A stretch of DNA of 64,000 bases from Gammaproteobacteria bacterium (GTDB lineage Bacteria; Pseudomonadota; Gammaproteobacteria; Steroidobacterales; Rariloculaceae). The notes beneath the pieces were generated by a model. The model saw only the letters and a program-made list of their open reading frames with translations, was not told where the DNA came from and ran no database searches. The position numbers were made by a program, and so were the translations under genes. The stretch lies in contig PKRJ01000013.1 in assembly GCA_017577365.1 (NCBI GenBank), positions 1 through 64,000 of the forward strand. Direction: 5' to 3'. The first letter of the stretch is position 1, and each line of letters starts with the position of its first letter. Below are positions 1 through 7,010 of the stretch, in pieces.

Positions 1-731
1 CCCCAGGGCGGCGACGAGCTGAACCTGATCGAGCCCGGAAGGAACTACGGCTGGCCCGTCGTCACGTACGGCGAAGAATATTCCGGCGAGCCGATCGAAG
101 GCTCCGTGACGCAGCGTGAAGGCTACGAGCAGCCGGTCTACTACTGGGATCCGGTGATCGCGCCGTCGGGCGCGCAGTTCTACAGCGGCGATGCGTTTCC
201 GGAGTGGCAGGGCAGCCTCTTCATCGGCGGCCTCAAGGACGGTCGCCTCGTCCGCCTGACGCTCGAGGACGACCGCGTCTTCGACTACCCGTGGCTCTAT
301 GCCGTCGAGGTCGGGCACTGGGAGCTCAGCGAGGCCGAGGCGCGCAGGCTTCGCGAGTATCTCGACCGCGGCGGATTCCTGATGGTCGACGACTTCTGGG
401 GCGAGTACGAGTGGTCCGTGTTCATGGAGTCGCTGCGGCGCGTCTTCCCGGACAAGCAGGTCGTCGATCTGCCCGAGAATCACGAGCTGCTGCACGTCCT
501 CTACGATCTCGATCAGCGCACGCAGATTCCGGGATCGGCGGCATGCGCTACGAGACGCCGCACTGGCGCGGCGTGCTCGACGACGACGGCCGGCTGATGG
601 TCGCGATCAACTTCAACATGGACATGGGCGATGCGTGGGAGCACGCCGACGATCCGCGGTATCCGGAGCCGATGACGGCGCTCGCGTATAAGTTCGCCGT
701 CAACTACCTGATCTACGCGATGACCCACTGA
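1..731 (+). pseudogene. Chimeric, frameshifted remnant: PQQ sugar dehydrogenase C-terminal part joined to DUF4159 protein
   Basis: The reading frame enters from the left edge. Up to about base 280 it reads as the late blades of a soluble PQQ-dependent aldose/glucose-sorbosone dehydrogenase (NYGWPVVTYG, IAPSGAQFYSGD, FIGGLKDGRLVRLTL). At about 265-282 it passes in frame into a DUF4159 protein (FDYPWLYAVEVGHWELS, YLDRGGFLMVDDFWGEYEW), with both families lacking the parts normally found at that point. At about 528-535 the frame breaks: frame 1 stops at 597, while the true DUF4159 ending (MRYETPHWRGVL, MGDAWEHADDPRYPEP, NYLIYAMTH) continues in another frame to 731. A run of four Gs in place of the three present would restore the frame. 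I infer a deletion-generated fusion or an assembly chimera, plus a single-base deletion. Not expected to give a functional product as written. Confidence 0.75.
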
Positions 732-733
732 CC

Positions 734-822
734 GAAATCGAGGGTCCGAGAAATCGGGGTCGAGAAATCGGGGTCAGACCCCGATTTCCGGGGTCCGGAA
801 ATCGGGGTCTGACCCCGATTTC
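734..822. repeat. REP-like tandem inverted repeats between convergent genes
   Basis: The 12-mer gaaatcggggtc occurs at 750-761, 764-775 and 798-809, with a variant carrying one extra base at 734-746. Its exact reverse complement is at 777-788 and 811-822. This makes two perfect hairpins (764-788 and 798-822) with 12-bp stems and single-base centres. They lie between the end of the DUF4159 remnant and the end of norB, so they could act as a two-way transcription stop, but there is no T-run. The pattern resembles the REP-type repeats mobilised by TnpA-REP transposases; no such transposase is in the window. Confidence 0.8.
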
Positions 823-825
823 TCG

Positions 826-2202
826 TCAGCCGGCTGGTTGTGCCTCGCCGCTTGCCGACAGCTCGACCGCCTCGTCGGCCGCGACCTCCGTGAGCGGCAC
901 GCGGCGGAAGAAGTCATAGATGAAGAGGCCGACGCCGATCGCGAAGATCGACGCCGTCAGGATCAGCATCAGGAAGTGCACCTGGATCTTGAGCTGCGTG
1001 TCGAGATAGCCGAGCCCGACGATCCGCTCCAAGTAGACCTGCGCGACGCCCGCGGTCGCGAAGCTCAGTGTCATGCCGAACATGCCGGCAATCTGCAGCC
1101 AGAACGCGGCGTAGCCCAAGTAGCTTTCGCCCTCGTGCGGAGATCTGGTCATGGTCGGCAGCGCGTACGTGATCATCGCGAGCACGATCATCGCGTACGC
1201 GCCGTAGAACGCCGAATGCCCGTGCATCGCGGTGACGAGCGTGCCGTGCGTCCACCGGTTGACCGCGGGCCACGTGTGCGAGAGCCCGAGAAGCCCCGCG
1301 CCGAACAGCGCGAACACCGTGCTGCCGATCGTCCAGTGCAGAGCGAGCTTGTTCGGATGCGAGAGGCCCGCGCGGCGGAGCGCGAAATACGCGTACGCGG
1401 CCATGCCGACGAGGGCGACCGGCTCGAGCGCGCTGAAGAAGCCGCCGATCGGCAGCCAGTACGATGGCACGCCGACCCAATAGTAGTGATGCGCGGTGCC
1501 GAGGATGCCGGCGATGAACACGAGGCCGACGATCACGTACAGCCACTTCTCCATGACCTCGCGGTCGACGCCGGAGAGGCGGATCAAGAGGTACGCGAGG
1601 AACGATCCCATGATCATCATCCACACGCCTTCGACCCACAGATGGATCGTCCACCAGCGGTAGAAGATCGAGATCGTGTAGTTCTCGAACTCGAACAGCG
1701 CCGGCAGATACAGGACGGCCGACGCGGCGAGGCCGAGCACGAGCACGCCTTCGGTCACGGTGAAGCGGCCGGCCTTCCTGATCGTCATGCCGACGTTGTA
1801 GAGGAAAATCAGCATCGTCGCGACGATCGCGAGCTTGTGCGGCAGCGGCTGCTCGAGCAGCTTGTTGCCGGTTCCGTAACGGAAGAGGTAGCCGATCACC
1901 GCGGTGACGCCGGTGACCGTGAACAGCACGAGCTGCACGTACGCGAGCTTCACGCTGTGGAGCTCGGTTCTCGACTCCTCGGGCACGAGCCAGTACGTCG
2001 CTCCCATGAAGCCGAGGAGCACCCAGACGATCAGCAGGTTCGTGTGGATGACCTTGGTGACGTCGAACGGCAGGACGTCGAGCAGCGGATCCGGCCCGAG
2101 ATACTTCGCCGCCGACAACAGCCCGAAGACGATCTGCAGCCCGAACAGCACGATCGCGACCGCGAAGTACCAGTAGGCCACCGACTGGGATTGGTAGCGC
2201 AT
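826..2202 (-). CDS. norB: Nitric oxide reductase catalytic subunit NorB
   Basis: Integral membrane haem-copper-oxidase-superfamily enzyme reducing 2 NO to N2O with electrons from NorC. The 458-aa length and about 12 hydrophobic segments fit cNOR. Expected metal ligands are all visible: H187, H238 and H239 for the non-haem iron, E191 and E260 near it, H327 for haem b3, and H53 and H329 for haem b. The spacing between H187 and H327 equals that in the Pseudomonas enzyme (207 to 347). The quinol-type N-terminal extension is absent, so it is the cytochrome-dependent type. The start is preceded by GGAGGG at good spacing. It lies 19 bases downstream of norC in the same operon. NorQ/NorD activators are not in the window. 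Confidence 0.95.
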   Translation of the reverse strand: MRYQSQSVAYWYFAVAIVLFGLQIVFGLLSAAKYLGPDPLLDVLPFDVTKVIHTNLLIVWVLLGFMGATYWLVPEESRTELHSVKLAYVQLVLFTVTGVTAVIGYLFRYGTGNKLLEQPLPHKLAIVATMLIFLYNVGMTIRKAGRFTVTEGVLVLGLAASAVLYLPALFEFENYTISIFYRWWTIHLWVEGVWMMIMGSFLAYLLIRLSGVDREVMEKWLYVIVGLVFIAGILGTAHHYYWVGVPSYWLPIGGFFSALEPVALVGMAAYAYFALRRAGLSHPNKLALHWTIGSTVFALFGAGLLGLSHTWPAVNRWTHGTLVTAMHGHSAFYGAYAMIVLAMITYALPTMTRSPHEGESYLGYAAFWLQIAGMFGMTLSFATAGVAQVYLERIVGLGYLDTQLKIQVHFLMLILTASIFAIGVGLFIYDFFRRVPLTEVAADEAVELSASGEAQPAG

Positions 2203-2221
2203 GACGCCCTCCGTGGTCGTG

Positions 2222-3058
2222 TCAGCGGAAGCTCATGAGGTACGCGACGAGCTGATCGATTTCCTCGTCGCTCAAGCTTTCGGCGTACGTGGCCGGCATG
2301 AACGACATGCCGCCCGCCGAGTACATCGCGCCGGGAATGATGTGCGCGCTCGGTGCGACGATCGACTCGCGAATGTATCCGGCCGCATCTTCGGCTTCGC
2401 CGGTATATTCCCCGGAGGCGATCAATTCCTCGGCACGCGATGCGATGCCGGCGAGGCTCGGGCCGGCCAGGTTGACGCCCGGCGTCGTCGAATGGCACGC
2501 GAGACAGGCCGGCGTCGCGTTCTTGAAGACATTCTCGCCGGCCGCGATCGGATCGTCCTCCGGCGAGACCGGGCGCGTCGGCACGGCCGTGACGCCCGGC
2601 TGCTCGGCGGCGCCCGGCGCGGCGAGCCCGGTCGCGACGAGAATCGGTCTCGGCGGCCAGCCCTGCGTGTCGACGTTGCTGGCCCAACTGAGAAACGCGA
2701 TCAGATCCGCGATCTCCTGATCGGACAGATTCTGCTTCGGCATCAGCCGCCGATGAACCCGCTCGTCGTAGAACTGCCCGGGATCGCGCATGTACGCGGT
2801 CAGATAGGCGTCGCCGCGGAGCTGCGCGATCTTCGTGAGATCGGGCGCGTAGTACGCGCCTTCGCCGAAAAGCGTGTGGCAGTTGATGCAGTTGTAGCGA
2901 TGCCAGACGTCCTTCCCGGCAACGACCGCCGGCGTGATCGCCTCGGCGTTCGTGAGCGCGGGGAAGCGCGTGTGGCTGTGCACCGTGAGGATCAGGAAGA
3001 CGAGCGCTGCGATCGCCGTCGAGGCGATCGCGAACATGCGGGCTTGTCGGGTCGTCAT
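2222..3058 (-). CDS. norC: Di-haem NorC: nitric oxide reductase cytochrome c subunit with extra cytochrome domain
   Basis: Membrane-anchored cytochrome c feeding electrons to NorB. An uncleaved hydrophobic anchor (about residues 8-26) is followed by a NorC-type haem domain with CINCH at 57-61 and probable axial Met106. A proline-rich linker (about 135-168) then leads to a second cytochrome c domain with CLACH at 185-189 and probable axial Met254. Classical NorC is about 150 aa with one haem; at 278 aa this one carries an additional C-terminal cytochrome domain, presumably replacing or docking a soluble electron donor. Its start lies 10 bases after the stop of a small membrane ORF. Family assignment is firm; the role of the second haem is inference. 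Confidence 0.92.
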   Translation of the reverse strand: MTTRQARMFAIASTAIAALVFLILTVHSHTRFPALTNAEAITPAVVAGKDVWHRYNCINCHTLFGEGAYYAPDLTKIAQLRGDAYLTAYMRDPGQFYDERVHRRLMPKQNLSDQEIADLIAFLSWASNVDTQGWPPRPILVATGLAAPGAAEQPGVTAVPTRPVSPEDDPIAAGENVFKNATPACLACHSTTPGVNLAGPSLAGIASRAEELIASGEYTGEAEDAAGYIRESIVAPSAHIIPGAMYSAGGMSFMPATYAESLSDEEIDQLVAYLMSFR

Positions 3059-3068
3059 CCTGATCCGG

Positions 3069-3194
3069 TCACACGCCTATTCCGCTCCAGTACCGAATCG
3101 ACATCGCAACGGACCAGGCGAGCGCGGCGAGCATCAGCACGAGAACGAGTCGGCTCACGGCTCGAAGAGAACGATAGAGCCCGGTCGGATGCAT
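3069..3194 (-). CDS. Small single-span membrane protein ahead of norC (41 aa)
   Basis: A 41-codon ORF starts with ATG at 3194 and ends 10 bases before norC on the same strand. The peptide begins MHPTGLYRSL, has one hydrophobic helix at about residues 15-31 (LVLVLMLAALAWSV) and a short hydrophilic end (SIRYWSGIGV). Tight packing with norC, positive residues before the helix and a plausible membrane topology suggest a real gene, perhaps a small accessory subunit of the NO reductase. Small membrane proteins are known beside some nor operons (NorH in Thermus), but I see no clear homology. The Shine-Dalgarno sequence is weak. Alternatively it is untranslated leader. Confidence 0.5.
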   Translation of the reverse strand: MHPTGLYRSLRAVSRLVLVLMLAALAWSVAMSIRYWSGIGV

Positions 3195-3340
3195 GGGAAA
3201 GCTCGAAAGACCGCTCCGCTTTCACCTTAGCCGCAACCGCGATCGTTGACAACCCGCCATTGCCGCAATGTCGGCGCGGAGGCGGTTTGCTATGCTCGCG
3301 CCGACGCTGGCGAGGTCGAGGGGCGGAGAGCTACCGATCG

Positions 3341-3856
3341 ATGCAAACTTTGCACTTCATCTCGATTCTGCTGCACATCCTCGCGGCCGTCGTATGGATC
3401 GGCGGCATGGTGTTCCTCGGTATCGTGCTGATCCCCGTGCTGCGCCAACGCCGCGGCAGCCCCGAGTACGCGGAGCTCATCAGTCGCACCGGCACGCGTT
3501 TCCGGAACGTCGGCTGGATCTGTCTCGTGCTGCTCGTGATCACCGGTTTCGTCAACCTTGGCCGTTGGGTCGATCACTCGCGGCTCTTCAGCGCGGAGCT
3601 CTGGACGTCGCCGTGGGGACATATCCTCGCCGCGAAGCTCGTCCTCGTCGCGGTCGCCTTGGCGCTCTCCGCGGTGCACGATTTCGTCGTCGGTCCGCGC
3701 GCGACCCGTAAGCTGCGTGAAGCACCGGGCTCGGAGGAAGCGGGCCGGCTGCGGCGTGCGGCCGGATGGATGGGGAGGGCGAATCTCCTCGTGGCGGTGC
3801 TGATCGTCGCGGTCGCGATCATGCTCGCGCGCGGCGTGACGAGTCTCGTGAGCTAA
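3341..3856 (+). CDS. CopD/DUF4149-like four-helix membrane protein
   Basis: A 171-aa protein with four predicted membrane helices. It opens with an HFISILLHILAAVVWIGGM segment, matching the His-containing first helix of the CopD/DUF4149 family; members are copper-resistance or cytochrome-oxidase-associated membrane proteins. The start at 3341 has GGGCGGAG upstream and gives a protein beginning directly at the first helix; the much longer upstream extension in this frame is antisense to norC and is rejected. It is divergent from norCB and its stop overlaps the end of the antiporter operon by four bases on the opposite strand. A function in metal or haem handling for the neighbouring NO reductase is possible but unproven. 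Confidence 0.75.
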   Translation: MQTLHFISILLHILAAVVWIGGMVFLGIVLIPVLRQRRGSPEYAELISRTGTRFRNVGWICLVLLVITGFVNLGRWVDHSRLFSAELWTSPWGHILAAKLVLVAVALALSAVHDFVVGPRATRKLREAPGSEEAGRLRRAAGWMGRANLLVAVLIVAVAIMLARGVTSLVS

Positions 3857-4224
3857 TCGCGAGGCGGAATCGTTCCCCCGATGTCGTCGAGCGGCTGCGT
3901 CGGCTCCGGCCGTTTCCGGTGCTCGCGATACACCGCGGCCCGCATCAGCAGCATCGCCGAGACGGGTGCGGACATCACGACGAAGACCGTGATCAGAATC
4001 TCGTGAATCACGGGACGCTGCTCGAGCGCGGACGACACGAGCATCGACGTGATCAGCACGCAGCCGGTGCCTAGCGTCGTGCCCATCGTCGGCGGGTGCA
4101 TCCGCGCGTAGAAGTGCTCCAGCTTGACGAGGCCGGCCGACCCGATCAGCACGAGAAGCCCTCCGAAGACCAGGAGCAACGTGCCGGGTATCGTGACCCA
4201 GAGCGGCAGGTCCACGTGGTTCAC
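3853..4224 (-). CDS. mrpG: Mrp-type Na+/H+ antiporter subunit G
   Basis: Last gene of the antiporter operon, 123 aa, three hydrophobic segments, with the MrpG/PhaG pattern LVLIGSAGLVKLEHFYARMH-type motif followed by PTMGTTLG. Its GTG start at 4224 overlaps the stop of mrpF (GTGA), a typical sign of translational coupling. MrpG is needed for assembly of the multi-subunit secondary antiporter that exchanges Na+ or K+ for protons across the inner membrane. The hydrophilic C-terminal tail (about 25 residues, RKRPEPTQPLDD region) is lineage-specific. Its stop codon overlaps the convergent CopD-like gene. Confidence 0.92.
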   Translation of the reverse strand: MNHVDLPLWVTIPGTLLLVFGGLLVLIGSAGLVKLEHFYARMHPPTMGTTLGTGCVLITSMLVSSALEQRPVIHEILITVFVVMSAPVSAMLLMRAAVYREHRKRPEPTQPLDDIGGTIPPRD

Positions 4225-4502
4225 GGCTCGATCACCTCGCCGCGCAGCAGGAACTTCGCGAGCGCGATGGTGCTGGCGAAGCCGAACAGCGCGATCAGGA
4301 GCGCCATGTCGAAGTAGACCGTCGAGCTCGAGCGGATGCCGAGCATCAAGAGCGTCAGCATGCCGTTGATATACAGCGTGTCGAGCGCGAGCACACGGTC
4401 CTGAGCCGCCGGGCCGATGAAGAGCCGGACGAGCGCGCACAGCATCGCGAGCACGAAGCACAGCGACGCGAACCACGCGGCGTAATCGAAAACGGCGTTC
4501 AT
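4221..4502 (-). CDS. mrpF: Mrp-type Na+/H+ antiporter subunit F
   Basis: A 93-aa membrane protein with three hydrophobic helices and the MrpF signature GPAAQDRVLALDTLYIN in the first loop. The start at 4502 overlaps the mrpE stop (ATGA), which favours it over the longer frame starting at 4556. Part of the hydrophobic core of the Mrp antiporter. Overlap on both sides (with mrpE and mrpG) shows it is translated as part of a single polycistronic message. Confidence 0.93.
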   Translation of the reverse strand: MNAVFDYAAWFASLCFVLAMLCALVRLFIGPAAQDRVLALDTLYINGMLTLLMLGIRSSSTVYFDMALLIALFGFASTIALAKFLLRGEVIEP

Positions 4503-4996
4503 TCGAAGATCCTCATCAACAAGCGCTCGTAGCGTTGCTTGATCCAGCGTACCCATTCGCTTTCGTCGCGCAGGTCGAGCACGTGCAGCGTCAGGCGCTT
4601 ACCCCCTTCATCGACGCCGACCCAGACCGTCCCGGGCGTCGACGTGACGATGCCGGCGAGCACGGCGAGGGCGTGCGGGTCGCGCATGTCGAGCGGGATG
4701 CGGACGAATCCGGAGCGTACCTTGCGCTCGCCGACGAGGCCCAGCACGATCCGCGCGACGCCGATATTCGAGCGAACGATGTCGGCGAGCACCATGAAGA
4801 GAAGCGGAACGAACAGCCATGGCCGCGAGATCCGCGGCTGCAACGGCCGGAGATAACGCGTGGCCCAGGCGAGCAGCACCGCGAGCACGATGCCGATCAG
4901 GAGATGCCCGAGCGCGAGCGTCTGATTGAGCAGCAGCCACATCACGACGAGCACGCAGGTCAATGCGATCGGCCAGCGTCCGGGGGTCGGCTTCAC
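4499..4996 (-). CDS. mrpE: Mrp-type Na+/H+ antiporter subunit E
   Basis: A 165-aa MrpE/PhaE protein: two or three N-terminal helices (LTCVLVVMWLLLNQTL region) and a cytoplasmic domain with the family motif TSTPGTVWVGVD followed by LHVLDLRDE. The GTG start at 4996 overlaps the stop of mrpD by the GTGA arrangement seen repeatedly in this operon. MrpE bridges the membrane subunits during assembly of the antiporter. The length is normal and no key segment is missing. Confidence 0.93.
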   Translation of the reverse strand: MKPTPGRWPIALTCVLVVMWLLLNQTLALGHLLIGIVLAVLLAWATRYLRPLQPRISRPWLFVPLLFMVLADIVRSNIGVARIVLGLVGERKVRSGFVRIPLDMRDPHALAVLAGIVTSTPGTVWVGVDEGGKRLTLHVLDLRDESEWVRWIKQRYERLLMRIFE

Positions 4997-6672
4997 GGCG
5001 CGCCTCCTCCCAAATCGCCGCTCGAGCTCTCGGCGTCGCCGTGGGTGTCCGGAATCGACGAGAGCACGGTCGTGATATAGGTGTCGGGGTCGTGCAGCGA
5101 GTTCGCCGTGGCCTCGAGGAAACGCATCACGGGCGCGGATGCCGCGGCCAGCACGAGGCACACGAGCACGAGGAACGCGACGGGCGCGGCCTCGGTGACG
5201 TGCAGGCGCGGCGTGCGCCGCTCCGTCGACGACCAGAAGAGCCGCATACCGATACGGGTCAACGCGATGATGCCGACGAGCCCGGTCGCGAGCACCGCGA
5301 CCGCGAGCACCCAGCCGGCGTTACGCGCGCCGACGGTCGGCGTCGTCTCGAGCACGACAGAGAGCAGCGTGAACTTCGCGACGAAGCCGGGCAACGGCGG
5401 GAGGCCCGTGACGAGCAGCACGCAGCAGACGAACATCAGGCCGAGGAACGCCATCGCCGCCGGGATCGCCGCGCCGACCTCTTCCTCGGTGCCGTACGGG
5501 TCCGGCGCGCGGATGCCGAACGCCATGTAGTCCGGCATCATCTCGCGGTCCGTTTCGATGTGATCGGTAACCGGGGCCTGGAGCCTCGTGCGATCGGTCA
5601 TTCCGGTCAGCAGGAAGAACGCCGCCGTCGTCAGCACCGACGTGACGAGATAGAACAGCACGGGCGCGGTCACGGACTCGACGCCGAGACCGAGCGAGGC
5701 GAGCATCAAACCGGAGGAGACGATGACGGAGTACGCGACGAGCCGCTTCAGGTGCTGCGTCGCGAGCATGCCGATCGAGCCCGAGACGAGCGTGACGAGG
5801 CCGGTGTAATAGAGGATCGAGCCGAGGATCGTCGCGGCGGCCTCGTCCTCGCTCATCAGAGTGCCGATCCGAAGCACGGCGTAAACGCCGACCTTCGTCA
5901 TGATGGCGAAGCCCGCCGCGATCGGCGCCATGGAGACGGCGTACGCGCCCGGCAGCCACGAGTTCAGCGGCCAGCTTCCGGCTTTCACGAGGAACGCGAT
6001 ACCGAGGATCCACGCCCCGGCATCGAACAGCGCGCGCTCGTCCGGCTCGAGCGCGGCGACGCGGCCGAGCAGATCGGCCATGTTCAGCGTCCCGACCGTG
6101 CCGTACATCAGCGCGACGCCGATGAGGAACAGGAACGAGGCAGCGAGGTTCACGGCGATGTAGTGCAGTCCCGTGCGCACGCGCCCCATCCCGGTGCCGC
6201 GCAGCACGAGACCGTACGACGCGGCCAGCAGGATCTCGAAGAACACGAACAGGCTGAACAGGTCGCCGGTCAGGAACGCGCCGTTCTGTCCCATCACGAG
6301 GAGCTGAAACAGCGAATGGAACGGCTGACCGGGCTTGTCCCAGTGCGCGAGCGAGTAAACGAGCACCGACAGCGACACGATCGCGACGAGCGACAGCATC
6401 ATCGCGGACAGCCGGTCGACGACGAGCACGATGCCGAACGGCGCGGGCCAGCCGCCGATCGGATAAACGCCGATACCGTCGTCCCAGATATGCGCCGCCG
6501 CGTCGGTGGTCTGATAGAGCAGCGTCAGCGCGACGGCGAGCTGCACGAGGAGCGAGCCGAGCGCGATCGAGGTCCGCAGGCCGCGCCGGCTTTCGCTGAG
6601 CAGCAGCATGACCGTCGCCGCCGCGAGCGGCACGATGATCGGCAGCACCGGCAGGTGATCGAGCACGCTCAT
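4993..6672 (-). CDS. mrpD: Mrp-type Na+/H+ antiporter subunit D
   Basis: A 559-aa polytopic protein of the proton-conducting antiporter family related to complex I subunits NuoL/M/N. Visible landmarks are the Glu-containing helix NGAFLTGDLFSLFVFFEIL, the lysine-containing GIAFLVKAGSWPLNSWLPGAY segment and the LKRLVAYSVIVSSGLML segment. A loop at about residues 365-395 (DREMMPDYMAFGI, DPYGTEEEVG) is typical of MrpD. It overlaps mrpC by four bases and mrpE by four bases. Proton translocation with MrpA is the family function. Confidence 0.94.
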   Translation of the reverse strand: MSVLDHLPVLPIIVPLAAATVMLLLSESRRGLRTSIALGSLLVQLAVALTLLYQTTDAAAHIWDDGIGVYPIGGWPAPFGIVLVVDRLSAMMLSLVAIVSLSVLVYSLAHWDKPGQPFHSLFQLLVMGQNGAFLTGDLFSLFVFFEILLAASYGLVLRGTGMGRVRTGLHYIAVNLAASFLFLIGVALMYGTVGTLNMADLLGRVAALEPDERALFDAGAWILGIAFLVKAGSWPLNSWLPGAYAVSMAPIAAGFAIMTKVGVYAVLRIGTLMSEDEAAATILGSILYYTGLVTLVSGSIGMLATQHLKRLVAYSVIVSSGLMLASLGLGVESVTAPVLFYLVTSVLTTAAFFLLTGMTDRTRLQAPVTDHIETDREMMPDYMAFGIRAPDPYGTEEEVGAAIPAAMAFLGLMFVCCVLLVTGLPPLPGFVAKFTLLSVVLETTPTVGARNAGWVLAVAVLATGLVGIIALTRIGMRLFWSSTERRTPRLHVTEAAPVAFLVLVCLVLAAASAPVMRFLEATANSLHDPDTYITTVLSSIPDTHGDAESSSGDLGGGAP

Positions 6673-7010
6673 TGCTCGGGCTCCCGTCCGTCGACGTGAT
6701 CGGTGCCGGACAGCCCGCGCAGCGCGAGCAGCACGACGAGGAAGAGCGCCGTGGTCGCAAAGCCGATCACGATCGCGGTCAGCACGAGCGCTTGAGGCAC
6801 CGGGTCCGTATACAAGGAAGGATCGGGCGCGGCGTCGTTCAGGATCGGCGGGCGCTGCATGTGGAGCCGCCCCATGCCGAAGATGAAAAGATTCGTCGCG
6901 TACGACAACAGCGACAGCCCCATGATGACCTGGAACGTGCGCGGCCGAAGAAGCAGCCAGACGCCTGCGGACACGAGAATACCGACGGCGAGCGCGTAGA
7001 CGAGCTCCAT
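6669..7010 (-). CDS. mrpC: Mrp-type Na+/H+ antiporter subunit C
   Basis: A 113-aa NuoK-like membrane protein with three helices and the motifs IMGLSLLSYATNLFIFGMG and DPVPQALVLTAIVIGFATTA, both diagnostic for MrpC/MnhC. The ATG at 7010 is used because it starts exactly at the first helix and overlaps by one base the stop codon of the upstream mrpA/B fusion; longer extensions in this frame would run inside that gene. Confidence 0.94.
   Translation of the reverse strand: MELVYALAVGILVSAGVWLLLRPRTFQVIMGLSLLSYATNLFIFGMGRLHMQRPPILNDAAPDPSLYTDPVPQALVLTAIVIGFATTALFLVVLLALRGLSGTDHVDGREPEQ

Noticed and set aside
838-2238. 466-aa open frame on the plus strand over norB
   Set aside because: Shadow of a GC-rich gene: rich in Arg, Glu and Asp, no motif, fully antisense to a confidently identified NorB.
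2201-3340. Long forward ORF extension upstream of the CopD-like gene
   Set aside because: It is antisense to norC, has Arg/Asp-rich low-quality composition and no family match; the real gene starts at 3341.
4963-6699. 578-aa open frame opposite mrpD
   Set aside because: Antisense shadow with repetitive Arg/His/Asp composition and no family signature.
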